From: Flavobacteriales bacterium | GTDB lineage: Bacteria; Bacteroidota; Bacteroidia; Flavobacteriales; UA16 | Length of the DNA: 19,312 nt | Direction: 5' to 3' | Assembly: GCA_018700255.1 (NCBI GenBank) | Contig: JABISU010000045.1 | Coordinates: 1 to 19,312, forward strand | Shown here: positions 15,341 to 19,312 of the stretch, one piece after another | How positions within the stretch are numbered: the stretch's first letter is position 1 | How the letters are laid out: each line of letters opens with the position of its first letter | The notes under the pieces: model-generated | Databases searched by the model: none | Told to the model about the DNA's origin: nothing | Seen by the model: the letters and a program-made list of their open reading frames with translations, nothing else | Position numbers and translations under genes: made by a program

Positions 15341-16849
15341 ATGGAAGAAAAATTTAAGTTATTCGACTTCTCTCAAGAAAAAGTAAGGGTGCTTCACTAT
15401 ACGTGGATTGCCTTCTTCCTGACATTCTTTGTTTGGTTTAATATGGCGCCTCTAAAGACGGCCATGACTGAGAGTTTTGACTTCCTTAATGGAGGAAATT
15501 TTAAAGCTCTTTTACTTTGTAACGTTGCGTTGACAATTCCTGCAAGGATTATTATTGGAGCACTTGTAGATAGGTATGGGCCAAGGGTTGTTTTCTCTGG
15601 GCTTATGGTAGTAACAGTTATTCCAGGGCTTATGTTCGCCTTCGGAAGTACATTTTTGCAATTAGTTATTTCTCGTCTTCTCCTATCATCTATTGGAGCA
15701 GGTTTCGTTATTGGAATCAAAATGACCGATAACTGGTTCTCTCCTCAGCATATAGGCAGAGCCGAGGGGTTTTATGCGGGTTGGGGGAACTTTGGTTCGG
15801 CAGCGGCAGCAGGTTTAATTCCATATATCGGACTTGTTCTTATTGGAGGTGAATTTGGATGGAGGTATGCGATGGCAATAAGTAGTATTGCGACAGGCCT
15901 ATATGGTATTTTTTACTATTTTAAAGTAAAGGATTACCCAACTGGAAAGGAAGTAATAGTGGATAAACGGTCTTCTTCAATTATGCCTGTTTCATCTTAT
16001 GGTGGTTTAGTGCAGTATTTGATGTGGAATATCCCATTATATGCAGCATTAGGTCTATTAGCTCGCAACCTTCAAAAACAAGTAATCTACGATAAGAATA
16101 TGTACAGCATTGATGTGATGTACATGATGTGGGGAGTATTGGCCTTGTTTTACTTCTATAAAGCGTACAAAATCCTCGCTCATAACCTACCACGACTGAA
16201 AGAAGGCATTCCAGAGAGAGAGAAATTTGCTTTCAGTAGTATTGGGGCGCTTAACCTAACATACTTCGCGAATTTCGGTGCGGAATTAGCAGTAGTATCT
16301 ATGTTGCCATTCTTCTTTGAGAGCACATTTAAGATAAGCCCTCAGCTTGCAGGACTAGTCGCAGGTTCATTTGCGGTAATAAACCTTGTTGCTCGTCCTC
16401 TTGGAGGTTACATGTCAGACAAGATGGGATCGCGTAGGAATACTATGTTAATGTATATGATGGGGATTTCTATAGGGTTCGGTTTAATGGGGTTGATAAG
16501 TAAATATGGACCCATTACAGAAGATGGAGCCCAAACATTAGTCCCAATGTTCGAAGGAACTTGGTGGCTAGTTGTATCAGTCCTTATTACCATGTTTGGG
16601 TCTATGTTCGTTCAGGGCGCTGAGGGAGCCACGTTTGCAATGATCCCTGCTATAAAGAAAGAATTAACCGGAAGAATTGCAGGGATGGCTGGAGCATTCG
16701 GAAACGTAGGAGCGGTTACCTATTTGTTTATTCTGAGTATGGTTGACTCAAAAACGTTCTTTTTCATTCTCGCTGGAGGAGCAGCATTAAGTTTTATTTA
16801 TTGCTTTTTCTCTTTAAAAGAACCTGAAGGAGCATTCGGAAATAAATAA
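15341..16849 (+). CDS. NarK1-type nitrate/nitrite transporter (MFS, NNP family) with extra membrane pair
   Basis: The 502-residue product is a major facilitator of the nitrate/nitrite porter family. Typical parts are WFNMAP in the first helix, the loop motif GALVDRYGPR with Arg69 in the preceding helix, the first nitrate signature GAGFVIGIKMTDNWF (119-133), GWGNFGSAAAA (147-157), ARPLGGYMSDKMG with Arg352, and the second signature GAFGNVGAVTY (451-461). This type is thought to import nitrate with protons. It is longer than most such proteins because two more hydrophobic segments (about 224-243 and 258-278) lie between the usual sixth and seventh helices, giving about 14 instead of 12. It follows narI by 95 bases and precedes a second, different narK gene by 17 bases. 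Confidence 0.93.
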   Translation: MEEKFKLFDFSQEKVRVLHYTWIAFFLTFFVWFNMAPLKTAMTESFDFLNGGNFKALLLCNVALTIPARIIIGALVDRYGPRVVFSGLMVVTVIPGLMFAFGSTFLQLVISRLLLSSIGAGFVIGIKMTDNWFSPQHIGRAEGFYAGWGNFGSAAAAGLIPYIGLVLIGGEFGWRYAMAISSIATGLYGIFYYFKVKDYPTGKEVIVDKRSSSIMPVSSYGGLVQYLMWNIPLYAALGLLARNLQKQVIYDKNMYSIDVMYMMWGVLALFYFYKAYKILAHNLPRLKEGIPEREKFAFSSIGALNLTYFANFGAELAVVSMLPFFFESTFKISPQLAGLVAGSFAVINLVARPLGGYMSDKMGSRRNTMLMYMMGISIGFGLMGLISKYGPITEDGAQTLVPMFEGTWWLVVSVLITMFGSMFVQGAEGATFAMIPAIKKELTGRIAGMAGAFGNVGAVTYLFILSMVDSKTFFFILAGGAALSFIYCFFSLKEPEGAFGNK

Positions 16850-16866
16850 AATCTAAATAATTAATT

Positions 16867-18495
16867 ATGGAAGTAAATATTAAAGATTGGAATGTAGAAG
16901 ACGAGGGGTTTTGGTCAAAGACAGGAAAGAAAATTGCTGATAGAAACCTATGGTCATCTATTCCAGCTTTGCTTTTAGCATTCTCCATATGGATAATGTG
17001 GGGAGTGCTTGTAAAGTACATGAAGGAGTTCGGGTTTAATTTCGGGTTGACAGATGGCCTTATTTCGGGTTCAGACGCATACATTTCAGCTCTTAAAGAA
17101 GTAAATAGTCTTTATTATACACTACCCGCGATTGCAGGTCTAGCTGGAGCGACCCTACGTCTTCCAAACTCATTTCTAATCTCATTGGGAGGTGGACGAA
17201 ATGTCGTCTTTGTAACAACAACCTTGTTATTAATACCGGCCATCGGAACTGGGATAGCCCTGAGTGATGTTAATACGCCTTATATGTTATTTGCTGTAAT
17301 GGCATTGCTATCAGGGTTTGGAGGGGGGAACTTCTCGTCTTCGATGAGTAATATTTCGTTCTTCTACCCCAAAAAAAATCAAGGATATGCTCTAGGAATG
17401 AATGCGGGATTAGGTAACCTAGGTGTTGCAATAATGCAGAAGCTAATTCCTTTTGTGATTACATTCTCGATTTTCGGCGGAGCAGCTGGGGCAATAGCTA
17501 CAGCAAAAGGAGCACAATTTGATGGTCTTCAAAATGCCGCCTGGGTTTGGGTTCCTTTAATTGCCTTAACGTCGCTTCTGACTTTCTTTAGAATGAACAA
17601 TGTTTCAACTGGTACACCAAGCCTTCCAAGCACTGGCAAAGGAATATCAAAAACACTATACATGGTGGCCCTAGGACTAATTGCCGCTGGAGTTGGAGCG
17701 TTTTTACTCATAGGTATACCGTGGGAATCATGGGGGATGAAAAACTCTTCAATGTGGATAGTTCTACCAACAGTAATAATACTGGCAGTTCAACTAATGA
17801 AGCATGCTACCCCATCCGAAATTAAAGGTAATTTAAAGAAGCAGTTTTCTATACTTTCAGATAAGCATAATTGGATAATGACGGTTATTTATACCATGAC
17901 CTTTGGTTCCTTTATCGGCTATTCTATGGTATTCCCGAAGCTCGCCCAAGACATTTTCGTTTACTCCAATCCTCTAGATTTAGAGTGGGCAAACCCCAAT
18001 GCTCCAAACATCATGATCTGGGCATTTCTAGGACCTATGTTCGGTGCTTTGGTCCGCCCCATAGGTGGCATTATTGCAGACAAGGTCAATAGTGGAGCTA
18101 AGGTTACTATGTGGAGTACTATAGCCCAAATTATTGCTGCTTTAGCAGTAGCTTATTTCGTCGTTCAAGCTAGAGCTACAGACTCGCCAGAACTTTATTG
18201 GTGGCCATTTTTCTCGGCATTCATGGTTCTATTCCTAGCAACGGGAATTGGTAATGGATCTACATTTAGAAGTATTCCATATATATTCTCAAAGGAGAAA
18301 GCAGGTCCTGTACTTGGATGGACTGCAGCCATTGCAGCTTATGGAGCGTTTATTATTCCTAAAGTTTTCGGACAGCAAGTGAAAGCTGGCACTCCGGAGT
18401 ATGCTTTATATGGTTTTGCAGCATACTACGTATTTTGTTTAATCCTTAATTGGTGGTACTACCAAGGACCTAAAAGAGAGTTTGACAATCCTTGA
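16867..18495 (+). CDS. narK: NarK2-type nitrate/nitrite transporter (MFS, NNP family)
   Basis: The 542-residue product is closest to the E. coli NarK type of nitrate/nitrite antiporter. The first signature is GFGGGNFSSSMSNISFF (150-166) followed by GMNAGLGNLGVAIMQ. The two substrate-binding Arg residues of NarK (Arg89 and Arg305 in E. coli) have clear counterparts at Arg98 (GATLRLPNSF) and Arg397 (ALVRPIGG), and the GNGSTFRSIP block is near 416-450 onward. Compared with E. coli NarK (463 residues) it is longer, with extra residues near 242-320 between the two halves that include at least one more hydrophobic stretch. It should exchange cytoplasmic nitrite for nitrate. Having one NarK1-type and one NarK2-type gene side by side is the known arrangement in which one protein starts nitrate uptake and the other keeps it going. 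Confidence 0.93.
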   Translation: MEVNIKDWNVEDEGFWSKTGKKIADRNLWSSIPALLLAFSIWIMWGVLVKYMKEFGFNFGLTDGLISGSDAYISALKEVNSLYYTLPAIAGLAGATLRLPNSFLISLGGGRNVVFVTTTLLLIPAIGTGIALSDVNTPYMLFAVMALLSGFGGGNFSSSMSNISFFYPKKNQGYALGMNAGLGNLGVAIMQKLIPFVITFSIFGGAAGAIATAKGAQFDGLQNAAWVWVPLIALTSLLTFFRMNNVSTGTPSLPSTGKGISKTLYMVALGLIAAGVGAFLLIGIPWESWGMKNSSMWIVLPTVIILAVQLMKHATPSEIKGNLKKQFSILSDKHNWIMTVIYTMTFGSFIGYSMVFPKLAQDIFVYSNPLDLEWANPNAPNIMIWAFLGPMFGALVRPIGGIIADKVNSGAKVTMWSTIAQIIAALAVAYFVVQARATDSPELYWWPFFSAFMVLFLATGIGNGSTFRSIPYIFSKEKAGPVLGWTAAIAAYGAFIIPKVFGQQVKAGTPEYALYGFAAYYVFCLILNWWYYQGPKREFDNP

Positions 18496-18531
18496 TACTC
18501 TCGATAGAATGATTCGTCTTTACAACTGTTA

Positions 18532-18553
18532 AAAACTGATTCAAATTAGTTTT
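18532..18553. promoter_or_regulatory. Palindrome with FNR-like core before the hemerythrin gene
   Basis: AAAACT and AGTTTT form the ends of a 22-base imperfect palindrome centred at 18542.5, with 9 of 11 positions able to pair (one as G-U). Its core CTGAT-TCAA-ATTAG (18536-18549) fits YTGAY-N4-RTCAR at 9 of 10 positions. A -7-like TAATTTTA (18572-18579) ends 36.5 bases from the centre, the nar spacing, but its last base is A instead of G. As RNA it could also fold as a weak hairpin after the narK gene, without a T run. Confidence 0.4.
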
Positions 18554-18583
18554 ATAGATGTGGCACATTAATAATTTTATCTC

Positions 18584-19312
18584 ATGGAAAAAATCACTAT
18601 TGTAGATAGAAAATCTGGTTCAAGAGTGGGTCCGATTTCGAAGGGTGAAAAGAAGCGGCTTAACGAAAATGACCCTATCAAAAGAGAAGTCGTTAAAGAT
18701 CCTACATTAGATGAAGGAGACTCTCCTATGGATCCTCCTGAAGCATATCAAAGTAAACTGGAGAAGGTCAGCTATGATGAAATGCACGATGTTCTAAAGA
18801 AGCTCACTTTGGAACACAAGGTTTCTATCAAAAAGCTCAATAAGTTTGAAAAAGGACTTCAAGATTTTAAGGCTGGCAAATGGATCTTTGATAAAAAAAT
18901 TAGCGATATATTTTCGGAATTTTTCAGTTTTTTTGACTCGGATTTCTTGCTTCATAACAGGAAGGAAGAGAAGGTGTTATTCCCACTCCTTGAAAGGAGA
19001 TTCCGTGAAACAGGTGAGCACGGAACCGACGAGTTTTCTCAAACACCAATAGATATTTTTGAGGACGACCACTACCAATTCATTCAACTAGGTGTCCTTA
19101 CCTTCAATTTGATTGGAATTTCATCTAGATTGCCTGATGAGGCATCAAAAAATATTGTAAGTGATTTGGCATTCCAAAACGGAATGGAGCTCATTGAAAT
19201 GGCAAGACTTCATATCTTCCGAGAAGATGAAACACTATTTCAATTAGCTAATAAACTTATTTCCAGCGAGGAGTTCGATGAGATTCAGATAAAAATAGAA
19301 AAAGTCAAGTAA
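18584..19312 (+). CDS. Hemerythrin (HHE) domain protein with N-terminal extension
   Basis: The 242-residue product is complete, with its stop at the last base of the window. Residues about 62-225 form a hemerythrin-like four-helix domain with likely iron ligands His78 (LEHK), His124 and Glu128 (LLHNRKEEK), His163 (DDHYQ), and His210 with Glu214 (LHIFREDE). The first 60 residues are an unusual charged, Gly- and Pro-containing extension (from MEKITIVDRK to SPMDPPEAY) that looks disordered and has no signal peptide. The protein is not an RIC: it has no ScdA_N Cys pair. A role in sensing or binding O2 or NO, or in damage repair, is inferred from the di-iron site and from its place after the nar genes, 88 bases from the second narK gene. 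The ATG at 18584 may be at or next to the start of transcription. Confidence 0.87.
   Translation: MEKITIVDRKSGSRVGPISKGEKKRLNENDPIKREVVKDPTLDEGDSPMDPPEAYQSKLEKVSYDEMHDVLKKLTLEHKVSIKKLNKFEKGLQDFKAGKWIFDKKISDIFSEFFSFFDSDFLLHNRKEEKVLFPLLERRFRETGEHGTDEFSQTPIDIFEDDHYQFIQLGVLTFNLIGISSRLPDEASKNIVSDLAFQNGMELIEMARLHIFREDETLFQLANKLISSEEFDEIQIKIEKVK

Noticed and set aside
1..19312. CRISPR arrays, insertion sequences, toxin-antitoxin or phage genes
   Set aside because: I looked for regular repeats, transposase motifs and terminal inverted repeats and saw none; the unusual content is metabolic and regulatory.

Overview
The window looks like a Bacteroidota genome, probably Flavobacteriales-like. Three things support this. 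A secreted protein carries a C-terminal type IX secretion (Por) sorting domain. Several promoters match the Bacteroidota pattern (TTTG or TTG, about 17-22 bases, then TAnnTTTG). Ribosome binding sites are weak or absent, and the DNA is fairly AT-rich. Species cannot be told from the sequence.

Left part (1-6204), ordinary housekeeping and envelope genes: the 5' part of an unknown gene leaving the window on the minus strand, a YqgE/AlgH-family protein, a DUF2797 protein, a T9SS-exported protein with a clear terminator, an alpha/beta hydrolase, a TlpA-like thioredoxin-fold lipoprotein-type or periplasmic protein, a small SAM methyltransferase of the phospholipid N-methyltransferase type, an RRM RNA-binding protein with a GTG start and its own promoter and terminator, and a minus-strand tRNA-Met(CAT).

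Right part (6205-19312), a complete dissimilatory nitrate respiration locus. The core runs diheme cytochrome c, narG, narH, narJ, narI and two different NarK-type transporters, all on the plus strand with small gaps. NarG has no visible Tat signal, so the active site is expected on the cytoplasmic side, which fits the presence of nitrate import and nitrite export proteins. The core is flanked by two di-iron hemerythrin-like proteins: an RIC/YtfE/ScdA iron-sulfur repair protein upstream and a longer HHE-domain protein downstream. Both suit a cell that makes nitrite and meets nitric oxide.

The most interesting signal is regulatory. In the 138-base divergent region between the cytochrome c gene and an unknown 151-residue minus-strand gene there are two FNR/CRP-like palindromes of the form YTGAY-N4-RTCAR. 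Each lies directly against the -33 element of one of two outward-facing promoters, about 36.5-37.5 bases from the end of the -7 element. That is the classic class II activator position near -41.5. Weaker versions of the same box at the same spacing lie before the RIC gene, the first narK gene and the downstream hemerythrin gene. This suggests one anaerobic or nitrosative regulon that includes the unknown 151-residue protein as a new member. No regulator gene, nitrite reductase or molybdenum cofactor gene is in the window.
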